A stretch of DNA of 64,000 nt from the NCBI GenBank assembly GCA_046328505.1, contig JAXLWL010000004.1, positions 772,659 to 836,658 on the forward strand, in the 5' to 3' direction. Positions 25,830 to 33,768 of the stretch are shown here, piece after piece (within the stretch, counting starts at the first letter, position 1; every line of letters begins with the position of its first letter). Both the position numbers and the translations under genes were made by a program. The DNA is from JBDHWG01 sp046328505. Lineage in GTDB: Bacteria; Chloroflexota; Anaerolineae; Epilineales; JAHCIE01. A model generated the notes under the pieces. The model was not told the DNA's origin. It did no database searches and saw nothing but the letters and a program-made list of their open reading frames with translations.

Positions 25830-26666
25830 CTACCAGCCGTAGCGCCGGAGACCGTTCTCCAGCACCTCGACCATCAACTCGCCGACCAGGCGCGAATCCT
25901 GGGTCGAGCGCCCGGTCAGGAAGGGGTAGTCCAGGATGGTGGAGATGGTGCGGCCCACGCCACCGTGGTACTTGCCTTCGGGGCCGACGGCGTCGCGCAG
26001 GATCAGCTCCAGGGGATAGAAGGGCGGCCCGAAGTTGGCATCAACGCCCAGCACGCCGGCGCCGTCCTTGTAGTCGTACTCCATTGCGTGGCCAGTGACG
26101 TGCCTGCCCCAGATGATGCTCTTGCGGTCGGTCCAGTCCCGCGCGAAGGCGAGACAGGTGACGCAGTAGCACTCGGCGGCGATAAGCTTGTCCTGGGCCA
26201 GGAAGCCGAGGATGACGTCGTGCAGCCGCTGGTTGTTGACCATGTCGATCATCGGGCCGCTGCCGCCCGGCAGGAGCAGCGCATCGTACTGCTTCAGATC
26301 GTCCCAGCACTTGTCGCGGGCGTTGTAGTACGCCTCGAGCGCGTGGCCGAAGTTGGGCCGGTTGAAGTAGGGCCGCTCCGGGAACCAGGTGGAGAGGTTG
26401 ATGGGGTTGTCGAGGCGGTCCGACTCGTCTACCTTCTTGGTGAGGGCCGCGTAGTACTCGTCGGTCACGCACTTATCCAGGGGTGGGTCCCAGTAGCCCG
26501 GCTCGTAGCTGGGCGGAAGCGCGTGGGCGCGGTTGCCCTTCGCCGTCATGAAGGTGGTCTCGTAGCCGGCGGCGTCGAGAACTTCGAGCGGGCCGACGAG
26601 CTCTTCGCCCCAATATCCGTACTCCGAGATCATGCAGAGAATCTTGCGCTTCGGCTTATCTGTCAT
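25830..26666 (-). CDS. DJ-1/PfpI-family protein (Hsp31-like)
   Basis: This 278-residue longer DJ-1 superfamily protein has KILCMISEYGYWGEELVGPL at the N-terminus, LLLPGGSGPMIDMV before the nucleophile region, and AAECYCVTCLAFA as the elbow, where the first Cys is the likely nucleophile. Unlike the 190-residue PfpI protein (Cys-His), the residue after the Cys is Tyr. The length and the acidic YEPGYWDPPLDK insertion resemble Hsp31/YhbO-like type 1 glutamine amidotransferase-like proteins. AAGGAG precedes the ATG. It is 10 bp from the TPP enzyme. Confidence 0.84.
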   Translation of the reverse strand: MTDKPKRKILCMISEYGYWGEELVGPLEVLDAAGYETTFMTAKGNRAHALPPSYEPGYWDPPLDKCVTDEYYAALTKKVDESDRLDNPINLSTWFPERPYFNRPNFGHALEAYYNARDKCWDDLKQYDALLLPGGSGPMIDMVNNQRLHDVILGFLAQDKLIAAECYCVTCLAFARDWTDRKSIIWGRHVTGHAMEYDYKDGAGVLGVDANFGPPFYPLELILRDAVGPEGKYHGGVGRTISTILDYPFLTGRSTQDSRLVGELMVEVLENGLRRYGW

Positions 26667-26714
26667 GGTCGTCTCCTTGGCTGAACATTGTCGGTGTATC
26701 GAGAATGATGAGAG

Positions 26715-26966
26715 TTACGTGAGAGTTTCATCCGGCGGAACCGAGTCATCGGTCGCCGCCCGATCGCGAGCCTGGCTCGCGCAGATCTCCTGGCCCTCGT
26801 TCAACTCGGCATTGAGGTAGTTCACGAGGGCTTCCAGGCTCACAAAGCCTAGCGGATGCCGTTCAGGCCCGACTTCCTCGAGGCTGAACCGCCAGGCGGT
26901 CGGCGTCTCGGCAGATTTGGCTTGCGCCGGCCAGCAGCGCAACAGAAAGGCCCGGTAGGATTGCAT
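26715..26966 (-). CDS. Small conserved-type hypothetical protein
   Basis: This 83-residue protein opens MQSYRAFLLRCWPAQAKS and contains TAWRFSLEEVGPERHPLGFVSLEALVNYLNAEL, a pattern (L-R-C-W ... W-R-F-S-L-E ... G-F-x-S-L-E-A-L-x-x-Y-L) that I recognise from small uncharacterised proteins in Chloroflexota, often next to regulators. The Asp/Glu-rich C-terminus looks disordered. It is the first gene of the leftward operon: 48 bp separate it from the DJ-1 gene, and an operator-like element with a candidate -10 box lies about 30-75 bases upstream. The ribosome binding site is weak. Function is unknown. Confidence 0.65.
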   Translation of the reverse strand: MQSYRAFLLRCWPAQAKSAETPTAWRFSLEEVGPERHPLGFVSLEALVNYLNAELNEGQEICASQARDRAATDDSVPPDETLT

Positions 26967-26994
26967 TCACTTGTCTCTTGGCATCCGAAAGGAT

Positions 26995-27040
26995 TGTGGA
27001 TATAGTCTATGTCAGAATTCTTTGGAAATCCTTTGGACGC
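26995..27040 (-). promoter_or_regulatory. Operator/promoter element, copy 1 (for the leftward operon)
   Basis: Read on the minus strand, two TCCAAAG heptamers (27037-27031 and 27026-27020) lie exactly 11 bp apart, followed by a TAGACT/TATA stretch (27009-27001) that could be the -10 box. A transcript would start near 26997, about 30 bases before the first gene of the leftward operon. An inverted copy lies at 28675-28719: 35 of the first 40 positions match. Direct heptamers at 11-bp spacing just before the -10 box are the known binding mode of SARP/BTAD regulators; the adjacent gene encodes one. Confidence 0.65.
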
Positions 27041-27105
27041 GGCTCCCAAGCGTGCCTGTCCTCAATCGCGTATCTTGAGCACCGATAAATCCGTCGAATC
27101 TGGTA

Positions 27106-27147
27106 TTCCAACGCTTCTGCGTTCGTCGCTAAGGCTTGCCGTTGGAA
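27106..27147. promoter_or_regulatory. Inverted repeat in the regulator's leader region
   Basis: TTCCAACG (27106-27113) and CGTTGGAA (27140-27147) form a perfect 8-bp inverted repeat with a 26-base gap. It lies between the operator and the regulator gene, where an autoregulatory site might be expected. This is weak evidence; the pairing could be chance. Confidence 0.25.
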
Positions 27148-27240
27148 GCCCGCGTCATTGATACTCTCGCCTGAATGAAGGCGGCTGGCGCGCGTTTCTG
27201 CTTACGTTGACCCCGAAGATACGTGCAAGGGGAGGGCGCC

Positions 27241-28674
27241 ATGTATCGCCTTCGATTGTTGGGTCCAACCAGCGTCCTCGAGGACGAGCAACCTGTTCGC
27301 TCGTTTGAGTCGCGCAAGGCGCTGGCGCTCCTGTGCTATCTGGCTGTCCGGCGGCAGCCGGTGTCGCGCGCACATCTGGCGGAGCTTTTCTGGAGCGGCA
27401 AAACCGAGGCTCAGGGGCGGGCGAACCTGAGCTGGGCGCTCCACAACATCCTCAGCCGCTGGCCGGACTGTCTCCAGACCAACCGGCACAGCGTCGAGTT
27501 TCGTCCTAAACCCCCATACTGGTTCGACCTCCTCGCTTTCGAGGAGTCCATAAGTCATGGCGATTGCCCTGCGCTGGCAGCGGCGGCCGAACTCTACCGT
27601 GGCGATTTCATGGCGGAGTTCTCGCTCGATGATGCGCCCGAGTTTGATATCTGGCTGCTCCACGAGCGCGAGATCTGGCGGCAGCGAGTGATCCGCGCGC
27701 TCCAGACCCTTGTGGCCTATCACACCGACCGCCGCGAGTACAACCTCGGCATTGACTACAGCCGGCGGCTGCTCAAGCTCGAGCCCTGGCGCGAAGAGAT
27801 TCACCGCTGCATGATGACCCTCCTGGCATGGAGCGGCCAGCGCAACTCTGCCCTCGCCCAGTACGAGGTCTGCCGGAGGATTCTGGCGCAAGACCTCGGA
27901 GTCGAGCCAGAGCCCGAGACAACCGCCCTCTATAACCAGATCCGCCTTGGCGGAGTCGCGGCGCGCAGTTCACGGCCGCCTGTGCGAGAGCCGAAAGTGG
28001 ATAGTCCGCTGCAGCCCCGGCCGCTGACCGTCATGTCCTGCGAGCTGTTCGGCCTGCTCGACCTTGCCGACGTCATAAGCTTCGAGAAGCTCGATGAGAT
28101 TCTGCGGGCATGCCGACAGGCGCTGGTGGACGTCATTCGCGGCGAGGGAGGGTATGTGGCGCAATACCGCGGCAGCGGGCTGCTCGTCTACTTTGGCTTT
28201 CCCCAGCCGCTCGACGACGCGCCCAGCCGCGCGATTCAGGCCGGCCTCGATCTCGTGAAAGTGGTTCGCTACTATAGTGACCGCCTCCAGGCGGAGGTTC
28301 GGCGCGGCGCTCGGTCAGGTCCGTTGCCGTCCAGGGCGCAGCATCGCGCGGACCCCGAGCTAACGATTCGCGTCGGCATTCACACCGGGCCGGTCGTCGA
28401 AAGCACGGGTGACGAGTGGTTTGGTACACTGAGCGTCATGGGCGAGCCTTTGATCCGTGCCGAGCGGCTACAGAGTGTGGCCTCCCCAAATTCCGTCGTC
28501 ATCAATTCTGCTACGCACTCGCTCGTTCGAGACCTGTTTGAATGTGTCCTTCTAGGCACGCAGTCCCTCGAGCGCCTTGACCGGCCCATGACGTTGTACA
28601 AGGTCGTGGGCGTCAAACACATGCCAAGCGAGAGGCTCAACCTGCGACTCGAGCCGGTCACAGCCGTTGTGTAG
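27241..28674 (+). CDS. BTAD (SARP-like) transcriptional regulator with a degenerate class III cyclase domain
   Basis: This 477-residue regulator has residues 1-95 as an OmpR-type winged helix (YRLRLLGPTSV to HSVEFRP), about 96-240 as a bacterial transcriptional activation domain with TPR-like helices (RDFMAEFSLDDAPEFDIWLL to DLGVEPEPETTALYNQI), and about 262-475 as a class III nucleotidyl cyclase fold. In the last, the first metal Asp is replaced by Glu268 (MSCELFG) and the second is lost: YRGSGLLVYFG has Ser312 where GDG is normal. It is therefore probably a sensor, not a cyclase. No AAA/NB-ARC ATPase follows, unlike many relatives. GGGGAGGG sets the ATG at 27241. It lies between two inverted copies of an operator-like element. 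Confidence 0.88.
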   Translation: MYRLRLLGPTSVLEDEQPVRSFESRKALALLCYLAVRRQPVSRAHLAELFWSGKTEAQGRANLSWALHNILSRWPDCLQTNRHSVEFRPKPPYWFDLLAFEESISHGDCPALAAAAELYRGDFMAEFSLDDAPEFDIWLLHEREIWRQRVIRALQTLVAYHTDRREYNLGIDYSRRLLKLEPWREEIHRCMMTLLAWSGQRNSALAQYEVCRRILAQDLGVEPEPETTALYNQIRLGGVAARSSRPPVREPKVDSPLQPRPLTVMSCELFGLLDLADVISFEKLDEILRACRQALVDVIRGEGGYVAQYRGSGLLVYFGFPQPLDDAPSRAIQAGLDLVKVVRYYSDRLQAEVRRGARSGPLPSRAQHRADPELTIRVGIHTGPVVESTGDEWFGTLSVMGEPLIRAERLQSVASPNSVVINSATHSLVRDLFECVLLGTQSLERLDRPMTLYKVVGVKHMPSERLNLRLEPVTAVV

Positions 28675-28719
28675 GCGTCCAAAGAGTTTCCAAAGATTTG
28701 TGGCATAGACTATACCACA
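28675..28719 (+). promoter_or_regulatory. Operator/promoter element, copy 2
   Basis: This copy starts one base after the regulator's stop codon and is the plus-strand counterpart of the element at 26995-27040: GCGTCCAAAG, a second TCCAAAG 11 bp after the first (28678-28684 and 28689-28695), then ATAGACTATA (28705-28714) as a candidate -10 region. It points rightward to the AGE-family gene at 29212. Its distance from that gene is long, so a leader or an unseen small transcript would be implied. Confidence 0.6.
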
Positions 28720-29211
28720 GTGTGTGCCAAAGGCAGTCGTTGGCGCGCCAGCGGAATGTGTTTCGTTGGGTTCTAGACAGCATCTAGCTCAACTCTGTCG
28801 CGAGACCCGCTGCCTCGCTCTGAGGGGATTTACATTTATTCCACCGATTCCTCGAATCACATCATTGAGACCCGCCAGACCGAGTCGCTCGCGGCACGTT
28901 GGGGGTTGGATTGCGTAGAGTGAGGAGTACATCCAAAAGCGCTCTCATGCCTGGCGAAAGAATGAGCGGCTTGCCCGGGCTCCACGGCCCTAGAGGGCGA
29001 GTTCGTATTCCGCGCACTGCGGTTGATGGACGCACGAAGGGAACTGCATCCCGCGAGCGTTTGACAACGGAGATTACCTTGGCGAAACCTGAAGCCTACG
29101 GGTCACGGTTTCGCGCTTGGCTCACTGTGGGCCAGTTTAGCAGCAGCCGATCAGAATCACATCGCGACGTTTCTCGGACAGACGCCCAACGGCCATGAAG
29201 GAGATTCACCC
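28720..29211. other. Non-coding leader-like region
   Basis: These 492 bases follow operator copy 2. The open frames inside (for example 28899-29198 on the plus strand) are Arg/Ser-rich and lack family-like structure or good ribosome sites. Imperfect inverted repeats occur near 28765-28793. A TTGACA at 29061 has no matching -10 box at 17 bp. It could be a long 5' leader for the gene at 29212, or remains of a decayed gene. AAGGAG before 29212 belongs to the next gene. Confidence 0.35.
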
Positions 29212-31029
29212 ATGAACGAGATTCGCTTCCCTTTCTCTGACACGATCGCGGGCTACGTGGACTACTACGACCGCAATCAAGACTGCTACAGCGTGAAAAC
29301 AAGCGGTGGTCGAGAGTTCCAGATCAAGCTCAAGAGCAACACCTATGCCCAGCTGGTCCGTAACCTTGGCGACCCGTACCAGGACGCCACCGGCTCGATG
29401 CGCGACATGCTCGTGCCCGGCCGGTATGTGTTCACGTACGGCACATTCTACCCCGAAGGCGGCGACGAGGTCTTCGAGGCGCAGTATCTCGTGTTCGTAG
29501 GCCGACGCGAGGGCGAGTTCGTTTTCGAGCGCAGCGACTGGTGGGTCAAGCAGATCATCCAGCTCGGCGATTTCTACATGCACGCCCAGTTCGGCGATCA
29601 GCCCGTCAACTACGACAACTACCGCACGACGATCAAGCTCAGCGGCGAAAAGGCGGCGACGAACTACCGCCAGGAGACGGACACCATTTCCCGCCTGGTG
29701 TACGGTCTCGCTTCCGCGTACCTACTGACCGGCGATGACCGCTACCTTGAGGGGGCCGAGAAGGGGACCGAGTACCTGCGCGACCACATGCGCTTCTACG
29801 ACACGGACGAGCAAATCGTCTACTGGTATCATGGCATCGACGTTTCCGGGCGGACGGAGCATAAGGTCTTCGCCTCTGAGTTCGGCGACGACTTCGACGC
29901 CATCCCGGCTTACGAGCAGATCTACGCCCTGGCCGGCCCTATCCAGACCTCCCGCATCACCGGCGACCCGCGCATCATGGCCGATGCCGAGATGACCGTG
30001 GACCTGTTCGACCGCTTCTTCGAAGACAAGGAGAAGGGCGGCTATTTCTCCCACCTGGACCCGATCACTCTCGACCCGCGCAGCGAGTCGCTGGGGCCGA
30101 ACAAGGGTAAGAAGAACTGGAACTCGGTTGGCGACCACGCGCCCGCCTACCTGATCAACCTTTACCTGGCGACGGGCGACGAGCGCTACGGCACGTTCCT
30201 TGAGAAAACCTTTGACACAATCGCCACCCACTTCCCGGACTACGAGCACAGCCCGTTCGTTCAGGAGAAGTTCTTCGAGGACTGGTCCCACGACCAGACC
30301 CACATGTGGCAGCAGAACCGAGGCGTGGTCGGCCACAACCTGAAGATCGCCTGGAACCTGATGCGCATGTACAGCCTCAAGCCCAAGCCCGAGTATGAGG
30401 CGTTGGCGCGCGAGATTGCCAAGCGCATGCCGAGCATCGGTGGCGACCAACAGCGCGGCGGCTGGTACGACGTCATGGAGCGCGTGACGCAGCCGGGCCA
30501 GGAGTGGCACCGCTATGCTTTCCACGATCGGAAGGCGTGGTGGCAGCAGGAGCAGGGCATCCTGGCGTTCCAGATTCTGCGCGGCGTCCTGGGCGACGAA
30601 GATTACCTGCGACTCGCGCGCGAGTCGGCGGCGTTCTATAACGCGTTCTTCCTCGACCACGACGATGGCGCGGTGTACTTCAACGTGTTGGCGAACGGCG
30701 TCCCGTTCCTCGTCGGTACGGAGCGCTTCAAGGGCAGCCACTCGATGAGCATGTACCACTCTGGCGAGCTGTGCTACCTCTCCCAGACGTACATCAACCT
30801 GCTCATCAGCAAGCAGCCGCTGGATATGTACTTCAAGCCCTACCCCAACGGCTTCAAGGATCGCATCCTGCGCGTCTCGCCCGACATCCTGCCGCCCGGC
30901 AGCATTCGCCTGGACTCGGTGTGGATCGACGACAAGCCCTACAGCGACTTCGACGCGGCCGGCCTGACGGTGAAGCTGCCGGAGACCGATCAGCAGGTGC
31001 GCGTCAAGGTGCGCATCGTCCCGACGTAG
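29212..31029 (+). CDS. AGE-family (N-acylglucosamine 2-epimerase-like) protein with an N-terminal beta domain
   Basis: In this 605-residue protein, residues 1-100 form a beta-rich domain (TIAGYVDYYDRNQDCYSVKT to EAQYLVFVG) not seen in plain epimerases. Residues about 115-560 form an (alpha/alpha)6 barrel with AGE signatures: GHNLKIAWNLMR with His375, and KAWWQQEQGILAF with Trp443/Trp444 and Glu447, matching the epimerase/cellobiose 2-epimerase active site. A C-terminal beta tail ends IRLDSVWIDDKPY. It probably acts on an oligosaccharide or amino sugar. It has no signal peptide. The next genes include glycogen debranching enzyme, so sugar metabolism is a shared theme. AAGGAG precedes the ATG. 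Confidence 0.8.
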   Translation: MNEIRFPFSDTIAGYVDYYDRNQDCYSVKTSGGREFQIKLKSNTYAQLVRNLGDPYQDATGSMRDMLVPGRYVFTYGTFYPEGGDEVFEAQYLVFVGRREGEFVFERSDWWVKQIIQLGDFYMHAQFGDQPVNYDNYRTTIKLSGEKAATNYRQETDTISRLVYGLASAYLLTGDDRYLEGAEKGTEYLRDHMRFYDTDEQIVYWYHGIDVSGRTEHKVFASEFGDDFDAIPAYEQIYALAGPIQTSRITGDPRIMADAEMTVDLFDRFFEDKEKGGYFSHLDPITLDPRSESLGPNKGKKNWNSVGDHAPAYLINLYLATGDERYGTFLEKTFDTIATHFPDYEHSPFVQEKFFEDWSHDQTHMWQQNRGVVGHNLKIAWNLMRMYSLKPKPEYEALAREIAKRMPSIGGDQQRGGWYDVMERVTQPGQEWHRYAFHDRKAWWQQEQGILAFQILRGVLGDEDYLRLARESAAFYNAFFLDHDDGAVYFNVLANGVPFLVGTERFKGSHSMSMYHSGELCYLSQTYINLLISKQPLDMYFKPYPNGFKDRILRVSPDILPPGSIRLDSVWIDDKPYSDFDAAGLTVKLPETDQQVRVKVRIVPT

Positions 31030-31083
31030 ATGCGCCAGGGTAGGAGGCTCTTGAGGGCGGCGGGTTGAGACCGCGCCGCCAGA

Positions 31084-31130
31084 AGGGCAAAGTCCTCTCG
31101 GGACTCAGTCAGTCCGCAGGACTTTGCCCT
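31084..31130. repeat. Intergenic inverted repeat
   Basis: AGGGCAAAGTCCT (31084-31096) and AGGACTTTGCCCT (31118-31130) form a perfect 13-bp stem with an inner GGGACT/AGTCC pairing. It lies 55 bases after the stop of the AGE-family gene and may end its transcript. No T-run follows, so it may equally be a dispersed palindrome. Confidence 0.55.
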
Positions 31131-31136
31131 CTCAGC

Positions 31137-31170
31137 GCGGTAGAGACGCGCCATGGCGCGCCTCTACCGC
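31137..31170. repeat. Intergenic palindrome (REP-like)
   Basis: A 34-base palindrome, GCGGTAGAGACGCGCCA joined directly to TGGCGCGCCTCTACCGC, has one mismatch. The GTAGAGACGCGCCATGGCGCG core is, as I recall, a widely dispersed intergenic element in several phyla. It sits just upstream of the STAS gene that begins the long operon, so it could influence the boundary between the AGE gene and that operon. Confidence 0.6.
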
Positions 31171-31226
31171 CTCACATGCGACGGAAGCGCGTGTTGCTGT
31201 GACCATGATGGGAGGGAGCGCGCACT

Positions 31227-31562
31227 ATGGAAATCAACATTAAGACTTCGGACCAGGCTACCGTCGTCGAGCTCATTGGGGATATTGACGGGGGGACGGC
31301 GCCGGCCGTGCAGGCGCAGGTTTTGCCGCTCGCCACGCCCGGCGCTCGAATCGTCCTGGACATGACCCAGGTTCCGTACATGTCCAGCGCCGGGCTTCGC
31401 ATGCTTCTGGCCAGCTACCGCCAGATTACCGCCAAGGGCGGCCGCATCGTGCTCGTAGGGCTCTCGGAAGAGATCCAGGATACCATGTCGGTCACGGGCT
31501 TTTTGAATTTCTTCGTCCACTGCGAGACACTGGACGAGGGCCTCAAGGCCGTCGAAGCGTAG
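31227..31562 (+). CDS. STAS-domain anti-sigma factor antagonist-like protein
   Basis: This 111-residue single STAS domain has the order of SpoIIAA/RsbV: beta strands ATVVELIGDIDGG, then PGARIVLDMTQVPYMSSAGLRMLL, whose SSAG (Ser53/Ser54) is the usual phosphorylation site of partner-switch antagonists. Such proteins are phosphorylated by an ATPase-fold kinase and dephosphorylated by a PP2C phosphatase; both activities are encoded in one chain at 34147. It is the first gene of the apparent 12-gene operon, 10 bp before glgX. GGGAGGG precedes the ATG. Confidence 0.88.
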   Translation: MEINIKTSDQATVVELIGDIDGGTAPAVQAQVLPLATPGARIVLDMTQVPYMSSAGLRMLLASYRQITAKGGRIVLVGLSEEIQDTMSVTGFLNFFVHCETLDEGLKAVEA

Positions 31563-31572
31563 GAGGAGCACG

Positions 31573-33729
31573 ATGGAGCAATCGCAAAGCCTTCAGACGG
31601 GTGGGTTCGCTCTCGAGCGGATGGATGTCCACCCGACCCACTCATACAACGGCTACCATCTGCGGCCCGGTAAGCCATTCCCGTTTGGCGCTACGTTTGT
31701 GCCGGGCGGCGTCAATTTCTCGGTCTTCTCGCGCAGCGCCACGAGCTGCACGCTCGTCCTGTTCGAGAAGGGGACCAGCGAGCCATTCGTCGAAATTCCC
31801 TTCCCGGACGAATTCCGGATTGGGAACGTGTTCACCATGGTCGTTTTTGACATTGGCTATGAGAACATCGAGTATGGCTACAAGATGGACGGACCGTGGG
31901 ACCCGCAACGCGGCCACAGGTTCAACAAGGACAAGATTCTGCTCGATCCCTACGCCAAGGTCGTCGCGGGGCGCGATGTCTGGGGCCGGGAGCCGGACTG
32001 GAACGACGTTTACCAGTATCGCGGTCGTCTCGTCTACGATGACTTCGATTGGGAGGGCGACCGGCCCCTGGAGATTCCCATCGAGGACCTGGTCATCTAT
32101 GAAGCGCACGTGCGCGGCTTCACACGCCATCCATCGTCTGGCGTGAAGCACGCCGGGACGTATACCGCGATTCGCGAGAAGATCCCCTATCTCAAGGACC
32201 TGGGCGTCAACGCGCTGGAGCTGCTGCCCATCTTCGAGTTCGATGAGTTCGACGGCAGCCGCGTTCTGCCGGAAACCGGCGAGCGTGTCTACAACTACTG
32301 GGGCTACAGCACGGTGGCCTATTTCGCGCCTAAGGCCGGCTTCGCGGCGACGGGCAAGTACGGCATGCAGGTGGATGAGCTCAAGACGGTCGTCAAGGAG
32401 CTGCACCGCAATGGCATCGAGGTCATCCTGGATGTCGTGTTCAACCACACGGCTGAAGGCAACGAGTATGGGCCGTACATCTCGTTCAAGGGCCTCGACA
32501 ACCAGACGTACTACATGCTGACGCCCGAAGGCTACTACTTCAACTTCAGCGGCACGGGCAACACCTTGAACTGCAACAACCCGATTGTGCGCAACATGGT
32601 GCTGGACTGCCTGCGCTACTGGGCGGCGGAGTATCACATTGACGGCTTCCGCTTCGACCTCGCCGCCATCCTCGGGCGCGACCCGTGGGGCGCACCTTTG
32701 GCGAACCCACCGCTGCTGGAGACCCTGGCCTACGACCCCATCCTCGGGAAGTGCAAGCTCATCGCCGAGGCGTGGGACGCCGGCGGTCTGTACCAGGTCG
32801 GCTCGTTCCCGGCCTACGGGCGGTGGGCGGAGTGGAACGGCAAGTACCGCGACGCCATGCGCAAGTTCCTGAAAGGTGAGCCTGGCGTTGTCGGTGAAGT
32901 GTCTCAGCGCCTCCAGGGGTCACCGGATCTCTACGAGTGGGGGAATCGTGGTACCACGGCGTCCATCAACTTCTTCACCGCGCACGATGGCTTTACGCTG
33001 ATGGACCTCGTCTCGTATAACGGCAAGCACAACGAGGCGAACGGCGAGCACAACAACGACGGCTCCAACGACAACGACAGCTGGAACTGCGGATGGGAAG
33101 GGCCGACCGACGACTACTGGATCAATGCCCTGCGGCGCCAGCAGATCAAGAACGCCATGCTCATGCTCATGGTGAGCCAGGGCGTACCGATGTTCGTCAT
33201 GGGCGACGAGGTCGGCCGCACTCAGTATGGCAACAACAACGCGTACTGCCACGACACCGAGCTCAGTTGGCTCGACTGGAATCTCGTCAGTCGTAACCCA
33301 GACCTCTTCCGCTTCGTCAAGCATCTCGTCGCCTTCCGCAAGGCGCACCCCGCGCTGCGCAACACGACGCACTTCCGCAACGCGGACTATCTCGGGACAG
33401 GTTACCCGGATATAAGCTGGCACGGCACCCAGGCGTGGAGCGCCGATTGGTCGGAGTCAAGCCGCGTCGTCGCGTTCTTGCTTGACGGGAAGCACGCCCG
33501 CGGCGGCTCAGCGCACGACAACTTCATCTACGTCGTCCTCAATATGCACTGGGACGGCCTCGATTTCAGTCTACCCGGTCTGCCGCCGGGGCTTCAGTGG
33601 CACGTATTCGCGAACACGGGCGCCGGGTCCCCGGAGGATATCTGGGAGCCGGGCACGGAGCCGCCCCTGTATGACCAGGGCAAGCTGTTCCTGTCCGGTC
33701 GATCGTGCGCCATCCTGGTCGGTAAGTAA
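31573..33729 (+). CDS. glgX: Glycogen debranching enzyme GlgX (GH13)
   Basis: This 718-residue isoamylase-type debranching enzyme hydrolyses alpha-1,6 branches of glycogen. The N-terminal CBM48-like domain starts at YHLRPGKPFPFGATFVPGG. GH13 motifs are DVVFNH at 287-292, GFRFD with the nucleophile Asp362, AEAWDAGG with acid/base Glu399, and FFTAHD with Asp472. The length and the DVVFNHTAEGNE sequence match GlgX/TreX. A good GGAGGAG precedes the ATG. It is odd that it is flanked by two STAS genes and followed by partner-switch genes; other glycogen genes (glgA, glgC, glgP) are not in the window, though a trehalose synthase fusion lies at 57774. Confidence 0.93.
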   Translation: MEQSQSLQTGGFALERMDVHPTHSYNGYHLRPGKPFPFGATFVPGGVNFSVFSRSATSCTLVLFEKGTSEPFVEIPFPDEFRIGNVFTMVVFDIGYENIEYGYKMDGPWDPQRGHRFNKDKILLDPYAKVVAGRDVWGREPDWNDVYQYRGRLVYDDFDWEGDRPLEIPIEDLVIYEAHVRGFTRHPSSGVKHAGTYTAIREKIPYLKDLGVNALELLPIFEFDEFDGSRVLPETGERVYNYWGYSTVAYFAPKAGFAATGKYGMQVDELKTVVKELHRNGIEVILDVVFNHTAEGNEYGPYISFKGLDNQTYYMLTPEGYYFNFSGTGNTLNCNNPIVRNMVLDCLRYWAAEYHIDGFRFDLAAILGRDPWGAPLANPPLLETLAYDPILGKCKLIAEAWDAGGLYQVGSFPAYGRWAEWNGKYRDAMRKFLKGEPGVVGEVSQRLQGSPDLYEWGNRGTTASINFFTAHDGFTLMDLVSYNGKHNEANGEHNNDGSNDNDSWNCGWEGPTDDYWINALRRQQIKNAMLMLMVSQGVPMFVMGDEVGRTQYGNNNAYCHDTELSWLDWNLVSRNPDLFRFVKHLVAFRKAHPALRNTTHFRNADYLGTGYPDISWHGTQAWSADWSESSRVVAFLLDGKHARGGSAHDNFIYVVLNMHWDGLDFSLPGLPPGLQWHVFANTGAGSPEDIWEPGTEPPLYDQGKLFLSGRSCAILVGK

Positions 33730-33768
33730 CCCTTCACCACCTCACCAACGACGAAAAGGAGCGTAACC

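Noticed and set aside
28899..29198. 99-residue open frame in the leader region
   Set aside because: It is Arg/Ser-rich with no ribosome site and no family pattern.
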